Shown piece by piece: positions 41,821 through 51,175 of a stretch of 64,000 nt of DNA. Every line of letters starts with the position of its first letter. The first letter of the stretch is position 1. The notes beneath the pieces are model-generated. The model saw nothing but the letters and a program-made list of their open reading frames with translations. It was not told the origin of the DNA and made no database searches. The DNA comes from Siphonobacter sp. BAB-5405 (GTDB lineage: Bacteria > Bacteroidota > Bacteroidia > Cytophagales > Spirosomataceae), in the NCBI RefSeq assembly GCF_002872335.1, contig NZ_NJAG01000026.1, forward strand, positions 20,025 through 84,024, in the 5' to 3' direction. Both the position numbers and the translations under genes were made by a program.

Positions 41821-43224
41821 TTATAAGTCGATGGCTTCGCCGTAGGCTGCTTCGGTAGCACCTTTCACCGCTTCTGACATCGTCGGGTGCGGGTGAACCG
41901 TACGCAGGATTTCGTGAGCCGTTGTTTCAAGTTTACGAGCCGCTACTACTTCAGCGATCATTTCCGTAACGTTGGTACCGATCATGTGAGCACCCAGCCA
42001 CTCGCCGTATTTGGCATCGTAAATAACTTTTACGAAACCATCGCGGGCACCCGCTGCGGTTGCCTTACCAGAAGCTGCGAAGGGGAATTTACCCACTTTC
42101 ACGTCGTAACCCAGTTCACGGGCTTTCTTCTCGGTTAAACCAACGGAAGCAATCTCGGGTGAGCAGTAGGTACAGCCCGGAATGTTACCGTAGTCCAACG
42201 CTTCGGTATGGTGACCGGCAATGTGCTCGGCACAGATGATGCCTTCAGCAGTAGCTACGTGAGCCAAAGCCTGACCGGGTACACAGTCGCCAATCGCGAA
42301 GAAACCCGGAACATTGGTTTCATACCACTGATTAACCGTGATTTTACCTTTATCCGTAGCGATACCTACGTCTTCCAGACCAATGTTTTCAATATTAGCT
42401 ACGACACCAGCTGCAGAAAGTACCACGTCTACGTCGAAGGATTTCTCTCCATCCGGCGTTTTTACTTTCACTTTGCAACCTTCACCACTCGTATCCACTG
42501 ATTCAACGGCCGAGTTGGTATAGATGTCGATACCAAGTTTTTTGTATTGCTTGGCGAGTTCTTTCGATACGTCTTCGTCCTCCACGGGAACAACGCTCGG
42601 CAGAAACTCTACGATGGTTACTTTCGTACCCATGCTGGCGTATACGTAAGCAAACTCCACACCGATAGCCCCTGAACCAATAACCAGCATTGATTTAGGT
42701 TGATTTTCGAGGGACATGGCCTTGCGGTATTCAATTACCTTTTCGCCGTCAATTTTGATGTTAGGCAATTCACGAGCCCGGCCACCCGTAGCGATTACCA
42801 CGCCTTTCGTAGCCGTATAGTCCGTTTTTGCTCCGTCAGCGGCCGTTACTTCAACCGTTTTGTTGGCTTTTACTTTGCCGTAACCCATGATGACGTCGAT
42901 TTTATTCTTCTTCATCAGGAAAGCTACGCCTTTGCTCATGGAAGTAGCAACACCCCGTGAACGGCTAATAACAGCACTGAAATCAGCGTTGTAAGATCCG
43001 TCCTGAATCGTAATGCCGTAATCTTTGGCGTGTTTAATATATTCAAAAACCTGAGCAGACTTTAAAAGAGCTTTTGTCGGAATACAACCCCAGTTGAGGC
43101 AGATCCCTCCGAGGCTTTCTTTCTCTACAATTGCGACTTTCATGCCCAGTTGGGAAGCACGTATGGCAGTAGGATAACCGCCAGGGCCACTTCCTACTAC
43201 GATCAAATCATACTGTTGAGCCAT
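41821..43224 (-). CDS. lpdA: Dihydrolipoyl dehydrogenase (E3)
   Basis: FAD disulfide oxidoreductase that reoxidises lipoyl groups of 2-oxoacid dehydrogenase complexes and the glycine cleavage system. 467 residues. FAD motif VVGSGPGGYPTAIRAS (about 9-24), redox-active pair in CLNWGC (about 43-48), NAD motif VIGSGAIGVEFAYVYAS (about 180), FAIGDC (about 307) and the C-terminal active-site His in HPHPTMSEA. The complex partners are not in the window. Own promoter and terminator. Confidence 0.96.
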   Translation of the reverse strand: MAQQYDLIVVGSGPGGYPTAIRASQLGMKVAIVEKESLGGICLNWGCIPTKALLKSAQVFEYIKHAKDYGITIQDGSYNADFSAVISRSRGVATSMSKGVAFLMKKNKIDVIMGYGKVKANKTVEVTAADGAKTDYTATKGVVIATGGRARELPNIKIDGEKVIEYRKAMSLENQPKSMLVIGSGAIGVEFAYVYASMGTKVTIVEFLPSVVPVEDEDVSKELAKQYKKLGIDIYTNSAVESVDTSGEGCKVKVKTPDGEKSFDVDVVLSAAGVVANIENIGLEDVGIATDKGKITVNQWYETNVPGFFAIGDCVPGQALAHVATAEGIICAEHIAGHHTEALDYGNIPGCTYCSPEIASVGLTEKKARELGYDVKVGKFPFAASGKATAAGARDGFVKVIYDAKYGEWLGAHMIGTNVTEMIAEVVAARKLETTAHEILRTVHPHPTMSEAVKGATEAAYGEAIDL

Positions 43225-43264
43225 TGTTGCGAAATCTTTTTAAAAGGTTTGGGCCGAAGCCACA

Positions 43265-43272
43265 CAAAAATA
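43265..43272 (-). promoter_or_regulatory. -7 box TATTTTTG for lpdA
   Basis: Plus strand CAAAAATA; exact consensus on the minus strand, 41 bp before the lpdA ATG. Confidence 0.6.
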
Positions 43273-43477
43273 GAAGAAAACCCGCTGGAAAGAGACTTCC
43301 TATTGGAAGTTTCCCAGGAGAGGAAAATCAGAGATATGGTATAAAGGCGTTTTTTCAGCGACAAACCCCTAGAAAATACCTTTCCTTTTAACAGCAAAAG
43401 TAGGTAAAAAGGTTTCCTTCACTCACCCGTACAAGGTAGGGCGATCCGTGCTGAAAACCATCGACTTAGGTAAATCG

Positions 43478-44512
43478 TTAGAACTTGGGACAGGCCAGTT
43501 CCCGCTTGCGTTTACGCGGATAGGGCTTGGGATCGAAGAAGGCGTCGAGCGTATACGAAATGGACAACTCGTGGGCTCCACCCGAAGCCATACTGAGAGT
43601 AGAAATGGTGGCGTCGTAACTGTAGCCAATGGAAAAATTGTCTTGTCGGTAACCTACCAGAAAGACCAGGGCATCGTGATTGTTCAGGCCGAGATCATAC
43701 TGCTTGATGGGAATACCCCGGTACCAGACACCCAGCGTCAGCGGATCGTAGGTCATATACAACCCTAAATCCAGCTGATCGAATTTACCCTGTTTTTTGT
43801 ACAAAATGGCGGGGGAAAGGCTGCGTTCACGTCCCATGTCGGCTCCGAGTCCATTACCCAGCTCCCAGCCCATCAGCGGAATTTTAAAGCCACCCTGCAA
43901 ACTGATTTTCATGGGTAACCGCTCGGGTGAAGCCGAGAAGGACTGATTCGGACGGTTAAGATGGTGAACCGATATACCCGCCCAGAACTGATCGGAATAG
44001 GTTAGTAAACCACCCGAAAAATCCAGGTAGTTGATCCGGGGACCCGTATCGGCTACGGGATCATTGTAGATGGGCGTAACACCGCCGGTACCATTCAGAT
44101 CGTAGTTAAAAACCAGGTTGTAATAATTGACGCTCCGGTTCACGTACGAAGCCTGAATACCCGCCCGTAACCGTACAAATTCACTCAGGCGAGCCTGGTA
44201 CGCGTATTGTAAGCCTACATCCAGGGTACGCAGGTTACTAAACTGAGCGTCGTTCATGACCATCAGACCTACGCCGGAATTGATCTTGTCCAGATATGTA
44301 TCCACACTGGCAATGGTCGTTACGTAGTTGGCGTTGAGGGCAGGCCACTGATTACGGTAATTGAGGGTAGCACGCGGAGCCAGGGCCGAGCCCGCAAATG
44401 CCGGATTCAGATACAGCGGAGCCGCGTAGAACTGCGACAGCTGCGGATCCTGGGCCTGCGTTTGCAGTATACTCAACAGCACAACGGCGACTATAAGGAG
44501 ATGTTTTATCAT
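43478..44512 (-). CDS. PorP/SprF-family outer-membrane protein
   Basis: 344 residues with signal peptide MIKHLLIVAVVLLSILQTQA. Mature start DPQLSQFYAAPLYLNPAFAG is the diagnostic PorP/SprF opening, then barrel strands with RNQWPALNANYVTT, GLQYAYQARLSEFVRLRAG and the late VGYRQDNFSIGYSYD. Known: PorP/SprF proteins sit in the outer membrane and attach or help secrete partner proteins with type B C-terminal signals through the type IX system. The partner candidate is the divergent gene at 44880. The ATG at 44512 is chosen over one 9 bp upstream for signal-peptide fit. Confidence 0.93.
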   Translation of the reverse strand: MIKHLLIVAVVLLSILQTQAQDPQLSQFYAAPLYLNPAFAGSALAPRATLNYRNQWPALNANYVTTIASVDTYLDKINSGVGLMVMNDAQFSNLRTLDVGLQYAYQARLSEFVRLRAGIQASYVNRSVNYYNLVFNYDLNGTGGVTPIYNDPVADTGPRINYLDFSGGLLTYSDQFWAGISVHHLNRPNQSFSASPERLPMKISLQGGFKIPLMGWELGNGLGADMGRERSLSPAILYKKQGKFDQLDLGLYMTYDPLTLGVWYRGIPIKQYDLGLNNHDALVFLVGYRQDNFSIGYSYDATISTLSMASGGAHELSISYTLDAFFDPKPYPRKRKRELACPKF

Positions 44513-44521
44513 GGCGTACAA

Positions 44522-44879
44522 CCAAAAACCAGACTCACTCAGATTAAGGGGTCATTCAGGTTCGGTAGAAAGTTGGAGCGTGCGGGAAATCGGTTTCCTA
44601 AAAAATCCGATCTAGCGAAAAAATTTCAAAAGTTCAGCAAGTTGCATAAACCTTCACAAAATTTGTAGCAGAAGTTTCCGTTAATTTCCAGGGAATTGAT
44701 CCACGAAAAAGTAGCCGTTCGAACCAACCTCTCACCGAGCGTGTCTTCTTCATCGAAGGTTAAGAAACCAACGTCGAAAATTTCAACGTACTCATCTCGT
44801 GATTCGTCTCTTGCTACCGCCACCGCAAAGACCTTTCCCGATCTACGTCGTTTAAAACGTAAATAAAGCCACATCGGGT
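44522..44879. other. Divergent intergenic region between porP-like gene and its partner
   Basis: About 360 bp between two divergent starts. I see no convincing gene or -7 box. A frame of 82 codons on the minus strand is judged spurious. This must hold both promoters. Confidence 0.5.
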
Positions 44880-47795
44880 ATGATTCGAAAGATATATTTT
44901 ACGGTGCTTCTATGGATTACCTGCTTTCTGGTCGCCCAGGCTCAGACGGTCAAGCCGTCGATTCGGGTAACCGGTCGCAAGTGCGAGCCCGAACAGGGCT
45001 GCGGTGGGGACTCCACTCGCTTTGAAGTAACGGGCGTGACGGCTACCAGCTGGCAGTGGACCTTTGAGGATCCCAATACTTCTGATCCGCAGGCGAAGAG
45101 TTCAACGAAAGCCAAACCCGCCCACCTGTATTTACAGCAGGGTTCGTACCGGGTTTCGGTACGGGGAAAACTAGCTTCCGGAGCCGACTACGCAACGGAT
45201 ACAACCATTAAAATCTCTACCCTTCCCCCCGCTTTTGAGTTTTTTCAGGGCAAAGAAGATACAACGATCTGTAAGGGCAGCGAGTTAGTACTCGATCCTT
45301 ACGACTCGCGTTTTTTTCAGGGTACGCCTCCGGCCGAAGGTTCCGTCAAGTATTTATGGTATCCTACCGGTGATACTACTCGTACGATAACGGTGACGGA
45401 AAAGGGCTGTTATTCAGTGGAAGTAATGAACGGCGATAGTTGCACCGTAACGGATCGCATCAACGTCAAGATTTGTGGGGAATCCGACCAGCAGGCTTCC
45501 AAATGGTACTTTGGTTCGAACGCCGGGATTAGCTTTGAAGGAGGGCAGCCGACGGTCATTACGGACGGAAAGATTAATACGCCCGAAGGAAGTTCATCGA
45601 TTTCCGACCGGAAAGGCAACCTGCTCTTTTATACCGACGGACGAAAAATTTACGACAAAGACGGTAACGTCATGACGTCCCGTGATGCCAGCGATACCAC
45701 GAGTTTGAGCGGTAGTCCGAATTCGACGCAGGCGGCCTTAATCGTTCCGCAGCCGAGTTGTCGGGGTTGTGAGACTATTTACTACGTTTTTACTACCCGA
45801 GACGTAAACGATTCAACCCGATGTCTGGAATACACGCGAGTCGATATGCGGGGCAACGGCGGAAAAGGGGTGATTCTGGACAAGAATATACAGACGGGAG
45901 AATGTAACGTAAGTGAACGTCTAACCTCGATCGAAAATCCGAAGGATTCTACGTATTGGGTACTTTCCCACGGGGTGGGCAATAATAAATTCATTCTAAA
46001 ACGTCTGACCAAAAGTGGTCTGGAAGATGCGGATTCGCCGGAAATTGGTATTCCGCATGAATCAAAGTATCAGGGCGAAGGCCAAATCAAATTTGCCAGC
46101 TCGGGTGGTAAAATGGGTGTAGTGATTCCGGGGGGTGAAAAGCACCGCAACTACGCTGAAATCTATACTTTCAATGATTCTACGGGTGCTATCACGCCAC
46201 CGCCAATTACGCTGGATTTAGGCCCTGCCCCACCCTCCGCATACGGGATTGAGTTTTCACCCGATGGGAAGCAGGTCTACGTTTCCCTGCGGGGCAATGA
46301 CAGTACCGAATCCATTCTGTATCAGTATGACATTAGTAATACGGATTCAACCATCATCGCTTCAACCCGTATTGAAGTAGCTCGTTCCGAAAAAGAATTT
46401 GGTGCCTTACAATATGCTCCCGATGGTAAAATCTACATGGCCGTCAAAGGCAGTCAGTACCTGGGCGTGATTACGCCGCCTTCGGCCGATTCGACCGACG
46501 TAGAGTTTGAGTTGGACGGCTTTAACCTCGGGGGAAAATTAAGTCAGCTGGGTTTACCCAACTTCGTACAAAGTATCATTGAACCACCTTCGGGGCCGGG
46601 TATCAACGTGGCGGATGTCTGCTTTGGTGAGCCTATTGAATTTGGTACCAGTCCCATTTGCGACCCGCTCGAAGATAAATACGAATGGGATTTTGGTGAT
46701 GGAAAAGGAAAATCGACCCAGCAATCGGGTCAATATACCTACGCCGCCGCGGGTACGTATACGATTACGCTACGGCAATACAACGCCTGTAAAGACACGA
46801 CGATGAGCCAGCAGGTAACGGTAAATCCAACGCCCATTGCTAATCTGGGACAGGATTTGAATGTGTGTGCTAAAAGTGTCGTACTGGATTCCAAAAACAA
46901 TTTCCCCAACAGTCAGTACATCTGGCAACGCAATGGCCGGATTCTAACCGTAGATAGCACTGCTTCCAGCATTCGGGTGGATTCTTCAGGACAGTATGTA
47001 GTGATCGTGCTCGTGGGCGATTGTTTTAGCTCCGATACTATTCAGGTAACCCTGGAAACGCCGCCCAACTACAGCCTGGGGCCGGATCAGAAGCTCTGTA
47101 CCGGAAGTACGCTTCAACTGGATGCTCTGCCGGGCGGTACGTCGTACCTGTGGAATACCGGAGCCAATACACAGCAGATTACGGTTGATCAGGCGGGCAA
47201 TTACTCGGTGGTCGTTACGATTCCGCGAACGAATGCGATTAGCTGTGAAGTATCGGATACCGTGCGGGTGAACCTGTTGCCCCTGCCGAATGTGAATGTG
47301 ATTCCCAAAACGTCGTTATGTCAGCCCAATAACCAGACCATTACGCTTGCCGCTGGTACAAATGACCGGTTTTTGTATCGATGGTTACCTAATCGGGAAA
47401 CGACTCGTACGATTTCCGTAAATCGAATAGGCACCTACACCGTAGAAGTGACTACACCAGAAGGATGTGCAGAGGTTCACAACATTGAAGTCATCGACCT
47501 GTGCGACCCGCAGATTCTGGTACCGGATGCCTTCTCTCCCAATGGCGATGGGCAGAATGATCGCCTGCAAGTCATTACCAATCATATTTCGGATCAGGAT
47601 TATGAATTTCGGGTGTACGACCGCTGGGGCGAGATGATATTCCGTACGACGGACCGCAAGGAAACCTGGGACGGAACCTACAAAGGCCGCACCTATCCGC
47701 CGCAGAGTTATGCATGGGTAGTGCAATATCGCAGTACCTACTACCCCGAGCGAGGCATCAGTACCCAGCGGGGAGCGGTGCTATTGGCTAAATAA
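44880..47795 (+). CDS. Large secreted protein with PKD domains and type B T9SS C-terminal signal
   Basis: 971 residues: signal peptide (1-21), an Ig/PKD-like domain (about 25-110), a beta-propeller-like middle (about 200-570, with FSPDGKQVYVSLRG and YAPDGKIYMAVKG repeats), a PKD domain (about 585-670, YEWDFGDGKGKS...AAGTYTITL), two or three Ig-like modules each with a WxxxG or YLWNTG pattern (about 675-870), and a gliding-motility-type CTD from about 880 with PDAFSPNGDGQND, YDRWGEMIF and ETWDGTYKG. The CTD marks export by the type IX system, type B. It lies divergent to the PorP-like gene, its likely outer-membrane partner. Confidence 0.93.
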   Translation: MIRKIYFTVLLWITCFLVAQAQTVKPSIRVTGRKCEPEQGCGGDSTRFEVTGVTATSWQWTFEDPNTSDPQAKSSTKAKPAHLYLQQGSYRVSVRGKLASGADYATDTTIKISTLPPAFEFFQGKEDTTICKGSELVLDPYDSRFFQGTPPAEGSVKYLWYPTGDTTRTITVTEKGCYSVEVMNGDSCTVTDRINVKICGESDQQASKWYFGSNAGISFEGGQPTVITDGKINTPEGSSSISDRKGNLLFYTDGRKIYDKDGNVMTSRDASDTTSLSGSPNSTQAALIVPQPSCRGCETIYYVFTTRDVNDSTRCLEYTRVDMRGNGGKGVILDKNIQTGECNVSERLTSIENPKDSTYWVLSHGVGNNKFILKRLTKSGLEDADSPEIGIPHESKYQGEGQIKFASSGGKMGVVIPGGEKHRNYAEIYTFNDSTGAITPPPITLDLGPAPPSAYGIEFSPDGKQVYVSLRGNDSTESILYQYDISNTDSTIIASTRIEVARSEKEFGALQYAPDGKIYMAVKGSQYLGVITPPSADSTDVEFELDGFNLGGKLSQLGLPNFVQSIIEPPSGPGINVADVCFGEPIEFGTSPICDPLEDKYEWDFGDGKGKSTQQSGQYTYAAAGTYTITLRQYNACKDTTMSQQVTVNPTPIANLGQDLNVCAKSVVLDSKNNFPNSQYIWQRNGRILTVDSTASSIRVDSSGQYVVIVLVGDCFSSDTIQVTLETPPNYSLGPDQKLCTGSTLQLDALPGGTSYLWNTGANTQQITVDQAGNYSVVVTIPRTNAISCEVSDTVRVNLLPLPNVNVIPKTSLCQPNNQTITLAAGTNDRFLYRWLPNRETTRTISVNRIGTYTVEVTTPEGCAEVHNIEVIDLCDPQILVPDAFSPNGDGQNDRLQVITNHISDQDYEFRVYDRWGEMIFRTTDRKETWDGTYKGRTYPPQSYAWVVQYRSTYYPERGISTQRGAVLLAK

Positions 47796-47812
47796 GTTAG
47801 AAAGTCTTTTAG

Positions 47813-47848
47813 AAACGGTCAGCTTTTTCGCTGGCCGTTTTTATTTTT
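47813..47848 (+). terminator. Terminator after the type B secreted protein gene
   Basis: AACGGTCAGC / GCTGGCCGTT stem, loop of T's, T-rich tail; the tail overlaps the next promoter box. Confidence 0.8.
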
Positions 47849-47849
47849 G
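47842..47849 (+). promoter_or_regulatory. -7 box TATTTTTG for the GH16 gene
   Basis: Exact consensus formed by the terminator tail, 27 bp before the ATG at 47877. Confidence 0.55.
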
Positions 47850-47876
47850 AGTGGATCATTTACTCCTGCTAAACCG

Positions 47877-48677
47877 ATGAAGCGTATTCTTTCTTTTCTG
47901 CTACTGGTTATCATCAGTACCTCTTTTATGCCGTCCCGAAAACTGGTATGGGCTGATGAATTTAATACCGACGGAGCCCCGAACCCTAAAAACTGGACGT
48001 TTGAACAGGGCTTTGTTCGGAATGAAGAGTTGCAGTGGTATCAACCCGATAATGCTTATTGCAAAAAAGGATTACTGATTATTGAAGCCCGGAAAGAAAA
48101 TAAGCCCAATCCGAACTACGAAGCAGGTAGTACCGAATGGCGAAAAAGTCGCAAGACGATTGACTATACCGCCGCCTGTCTGATTACCAAAGGTCTGCAT
48201 CAATGGCAGTACGGGCGTTTTGAAATGCGGGGAAAAATTAATGTAGAGCCGGGAATGTGGCCTGCGTTCTGGACGCTGGGCGTCAAGGGCGAATGGCCTT
48301 CCAACGGTGAAATCGATATTATGGAATATTACCGCAATACGTTACTGGCCAATGTCGCCTGGGCCACGCCAACGCGGTACAAAGCCAACTGGAATTCAAC
48401 GAAAGTGCCGATCAGTGATTTCAAGAAAAACTGGGCCAATCAGTTTCACATCTGGCGAATGGACTGGGATGAGAAAACGATCAAACTGTACGTAGACGAT
48501 CGCTTGCTACTGACGTCCGACTCGCAGAAAACCGTTAACCCCGACGGCTCCCACCCCTTTGATCAGCCGCATTACCTGCTGCTGAACCTGGCTATTGGTG
48601 GACAAAATGGCGGAGATCCTTCCCAGACGACCTTCCCCGCCCGCTTTGAAGTGGATTACGTGCGAGTGTATCAGTAG
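47877..48677 (+). CDS. Glycoside hydrolase family 16 protein
   Basis: 266 residues. Signal peptide 1-19 or so, then one GH16 domain: VWADEFNTDGAPNPKNW at the start and the catalytic ExDxxE motif EIDIME at 145-150 (nucleophile Glu145, acid/base Glu150). The extra Met in the motif puts it with laminarinase/lichenase-type beta-bulge members. Likely acts on beta-1,3 or beta-1,3/1,4 glucans; agar or carrageenan cannot be fully excluded. There are no SusC/D or regulator genes nearby. A promoter overlaps the upstream terminator, so it is a separate unit. Confidence 0.92.
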   Translation: MKRILSFLLLVIISTSFMPSRKLVWADEFNTDGAPNPKNWTFEQGFVRNEELQWYQPDNAYCKKGLLIIEARKENKPNPNYEAGSTEWRKSRKTIDYTAACLITKGLHQWQYGRFEMRGKINVEPGMWPAFWTLGVKGEWPSNGEIDIMEYYRNTLLANVAWATPTRYKANWNSTKVPISDFKKNWANQFHIWRMDWDEKTIKLYVDDRLLLTSDSQKTVNPDGSHPFDQPHYLLLNLAIGGQNGGDPSQTTFPARFEVDYVRVYQ

Positions 48678-48690
48678 CATTTCGTAACGG

Positions 48691-48718
48691 ATCCGGACGC
48701 AAAGGATCACGTCCGGAT
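48691..48718 (+). terminator. Hairpin downstream of GH16 gene, weak terminator
   Basis: ATCCGGACG and CGTCCGGAT pair perfectly (9 bp) across a 10-nt loop, but there is no T-tract after it. Confidence 0.4.
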
Positions 48719-48740
48719 TAGAAAAGTAAACCCATGCATT

Positions 48741-48770
48741 ACTGGTGCAGATTTCCAAACCTGCACCAGT
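48741..48770. repeat. Perfect 10-bp inverted repeat, dispersed family
   Basis: ACTGGTGCAG, 10-nt loop, CTGCACCAGT. On the minus strand the core GGTGCAGGTTTGGAAATCTG resembles GGTACAGGTTTGGAAGCCTG at 1549-1568. The two share the loop and most of the stem. Confidence 0.55.
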
Positions 48771-48794
48771 GTTCTCTGCTTCAATTGTATATCC

Positions 48795-48841
48795 TAACTC
48801 CGAAGGAGTTCAACCTACTTAGCCCCGTATGCAATACGGAG
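48795..48841 (+). repeat. Single REP-like unit (third copy)
   Basis: AACTCC-GAA-GGAGTT hairpin, 12-nt linker CAACCTACTTAG, 19-nt hairpin ending CGGAG. It matches the plus-strand unit at 41690-41734 in order, spacing and most bases. The A-for-G change in GGAGTT is compensated by a T in AACTCC. Confidence 0.7.
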
Positions 48842-48892
48842 AATCGAACCTGTATCTACCATCCCACAGGCATCACAACACCCGCAACCTAC

Positions 48893-49648
48893 TTAGAACC
48901 CAATCGAATTTCCCCCATCTACCGGGAGCGATACACCCGTGATGTACGCAGCCGCTTCGGAAGCCAGAAAAACGGCGGCGTAACCAATATCACTGGGCTT
49001 ACCGAAACGATTCATAGGGGTACGACGTAAAGCCCGGTTCATCCGATCCGGATCGCCACTCATGGCCGTTTTCATCATGGCCGTTTCAATGAAACCGGGA
49101 GCAATGGCGTTGATCCGTACGTTATGCGGCGAAAACTCCGAAGCCAGAATTTTAATCAGTCCCGATACGGCCGTCTTGGAAGCTCCATAGGCCGCCACAC
49201 GATCAATGCCGTAATACGCGGCCATCGACGTGATCATGATGATGCTACCGCTTTCGCGGGCAATCATTCGGCGGGCACATTCGCGGGTAAGCGAAAAAAC
49301 GGCATTCAGGTTGGTTTGAATGATTCGCTGAAATTCCTCATCCGTAACCTCCAACGCCGGTTTTTTCATGTTGATACCCGCGTTATTGACCAGAATATCA
49401 ATCGGACCCACCTGGGCCTCAATGTCCTCTACTAATTGAGGAAGGTTGCTCAGGTCGGTTACGTCATTCACAAAGTAATACGCTCCTTCGCCCAGCTCCT
49501 GTACGGTCTGGCGGAGTACTTCTTCCCGCCGTCCGGTGATGACTACCGTGGCCCCGGCTTCTTTCAGACAACGCGTAATTTCCAGTCCGATGCCACTGCC
49601 GCCGCCCGTAATGAGGGCAATTTTATTGCTTAATGAGAAAACCTGCAT
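48893..49648 (-). CDS. SDR-family oxidoreductase, probably sugar acid
   Basis: 251 residues, classical short-chain dehydrogenase. Cofactor motif TGGGSGIG (about 14-21), NNAG (about 88-91), catalytic Ser in MITSMAAYYG and Tyr-Lys in YGASK (about 155-159), C-terminal GVSLPVDGG. The Arg-rich turn after strand 2 (VITGRREE) suggests NADP use. It lies 42 bp downstream of uxuA on the same strand, so the likely role is reduction of fructuronate to mannonate or a related step, an SDR substituting for UxuB; this is inference from context. Confidence 0.88.
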   Translation of the reverse strand: MQVFSLSNKIALITGGGSGIGLEITRCLKEAGATVVITGRREEVLRQTVQELGEGAYYFVNDVTDLSNLPQLVEDIEAQVGPIDILVNNAGINMKKPALEVTDEEFQRIIQTNLNAVFSLTRECARRMIARESGSIIMITSMAAYYGIDRVAAYGASKTAVSGLIKILASEFSPHNVRINAIAPGFIETAMMKTAMSGDPDRMNRALRRTPMNRFGKPSDIGYAAVFLASEAAAYITGVSLPVDGGNSIGF

Positions 49649-49690
49649 ACTTCAGAACGAATAGAAATTAGAGGATAAAATAAAAGTCAT

Positions 49691-50896
49691 TTACGCGAGC
49701 AGCGACTGGAGAATGGCGTACTCAACGCCGCGTAATTCAGCCAGTCCACGTAATCGGCCAATGGCCGAATAGCCCGGATACGTTCGTTTATTGAGATCAT
49801 CCAGCATCTGATGGCCGTGATCCGGTCGCATGGGCAGAGCGGTTTCTCCCTGTCCCGTTTTCTGACGCCGCTTTTGTTCCAGCGTTAAGGCCCGAATGAC
49901 CGCTACCATGTCGACATCACCCGACAAATGATCGGCTTCGTGAAAATTCAAAGGATTATCTTCGCGTTTCGTGGCCCGTAAATGCACGAAATGAATCCGT
50001 GAACCCAGCCGCTGAACGATTCCCGCCAGATCATTATCGGGGCGTACGCCCAGCGAACCCGTACAGAAAGTAATGCCATTGGCTACGGAATCGTAGGCCT
50101 GGCAAAGTTGTACTAAATCATCTTCGGTACTCACGACTCGAGGTAAGCCCAACAAGGGTTTTGGCGGATCGTCAGGGTGAATACAGAGCCTGATGCCTAC
50201 TTCTTCGGCAACCGGAGCTACTTTCCGAATGAATTCGTAGAGATTCGCCCGTAGCTCGGGGTCACCAATGTTTTTATATGCATCAAGTTTGCTTTGGAAA
50301 GTTGCCAGTTCGAAGGCTTCTTCAGAACCAGGTAAACCGAGCAAAACCGTATTGGTCAATCGGGTGCGTTCTTCGACCGACAAACGCTGGAATCGTTCGT
50401 AAGCACGTTGCCGGACGTCAGGTTCATAGTAGTTTTCGGCACCCGGTCGTTGAAGAATATACAGATCGAACAAGGCAAAATCTTCCCACACGAAGCGTAA
50501 AGCTCGCGAGCCGTCGGGCATCTGGTAATCAACATCCGTTCGAGACCAGTCAAGTACGGGCATGAAGTTGTAACAAACGGTCGAAATCCCACAAGTAGCC
50601 AGGTTTCGCAACGAAGTCTTGTAGTTTTCAAGATACGCATGACGGGAAGGTAAGCCTTTCTTGATGTCTTCGTGTACGGGCAAACTTTCGACAACGGCCC
50701 AATGCAGCGGGGTATATCGGTCATTATCCGCTTCAATGCGTTGTTTCCGCTCCAGAATCGCCTCCACCGGCCAGACTTCACCTACCGGAATCTGATGCAG
50801 AGCGGTGACAATGCCCGTGCAACCCGCCTGCCGGATGTCCATGAGCGAAACGGGATCCTGCGGCCCGAACCACCGCATGGTTTGTATGAAAGCCAT
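49691..50896 (-). CDS. uxuA: Mannonate dehydratase
   Basis: Dehydrates D-mannonate to 2-keto-3-deoxygluconate in glucuronate breakdown. 401 residues of TIM-barrel fold. Conserved points: MRWFGPQDPVSLMDIRQAGCTGIVTALH at the start in two parts, CYNFMPVLDWSRTD (about 126-139), CIHPDDPP (about 238-245), FCTGSLGV, HFVHLRATKR (about 316) and RPDHGHQ near the C-terminus, whose Cys/His residues hold the metal. First gene of the uxuA-SDR pair. The KDG kinase and aldolase are not in the window. Confidence 0.95.
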   Translation of the reverse strand: MAFIQTMRWFGPQDPVSLMDIRQAGCTGIVTALHQIPVGEVWPVEAILERKQRIEADNDRYTPLHWAVVESLPVHEDIKKGLPSRHAYLENYKTSLRNLATCGISTVCYNFMPVLDWSRTDVDYQMPDGSRALRFVWEDFALFDLYILQRPGAENYYEPDVRQRAYERFQRLSVEERTRLTNTVLLGLPGSEEAFELATFQSKLDAYKNIGDPELRANLYEFIRKVAPVAEEVGIRLCIHPDDPPKPLLGLPRVVSTEDDLVQLCQAYDSVANGITFCTGSLGVRPDNDLAGIVQRLGSRIHFVHLRATKREDNPLNFHEADHLSGDVDMVAVIRALTLEQKRRQKTGQGETALPMRPDHGHQMLDDLNKRTYPGYSAIGRLRGLAELRGVEYAILQSLLA

Positions 50897-51100
50897 AACT
50901 TAGTTTCTGTTTATAGCAAAGACCGGTTTTTTCAGTCCTCACCTTACTCATATGATAGAACGAGCCAAGGAAGGTCAACTACAGAACAACCCGAACCGTA
51001 TACAGCATTAGTCCCCCAGCCCGTAAATTTCTGATAAACAAAAAGGAAATAAGCCAAATTTAAACGGCAAAAGCAGGTATTGCAAAAGAAATAAACTAGC

Positions 51101-51120
51101 TATATAACAAGTGTTATATA
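51101..51120. promoter_or_regulatory. 20-bp palindrome, possible operator
   Basis: TATATAACA, 2-nt spacer, TGTTATATA: perfect 9-bp arms. It lies 205 bp upstream of uxuA and 56 bp downstream of the pentapeptide gene. It could be an operator of a dimeric regulator for uxuA. Confidence 0.35.
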
Positions 51121-51175
51121 TACTAAAAGTATTGATGTTCGGATCGCTAGTAATTTGAGATTTAGCGTAAGAATT

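Noticed and set aside
44626..44874. 82-codon minus-strand frame in the porP/type B intergenic gap
   Set aside because: No promoter box, no homology recalled, and its start would sit directly before the divergent gene; could not be supported as coding.
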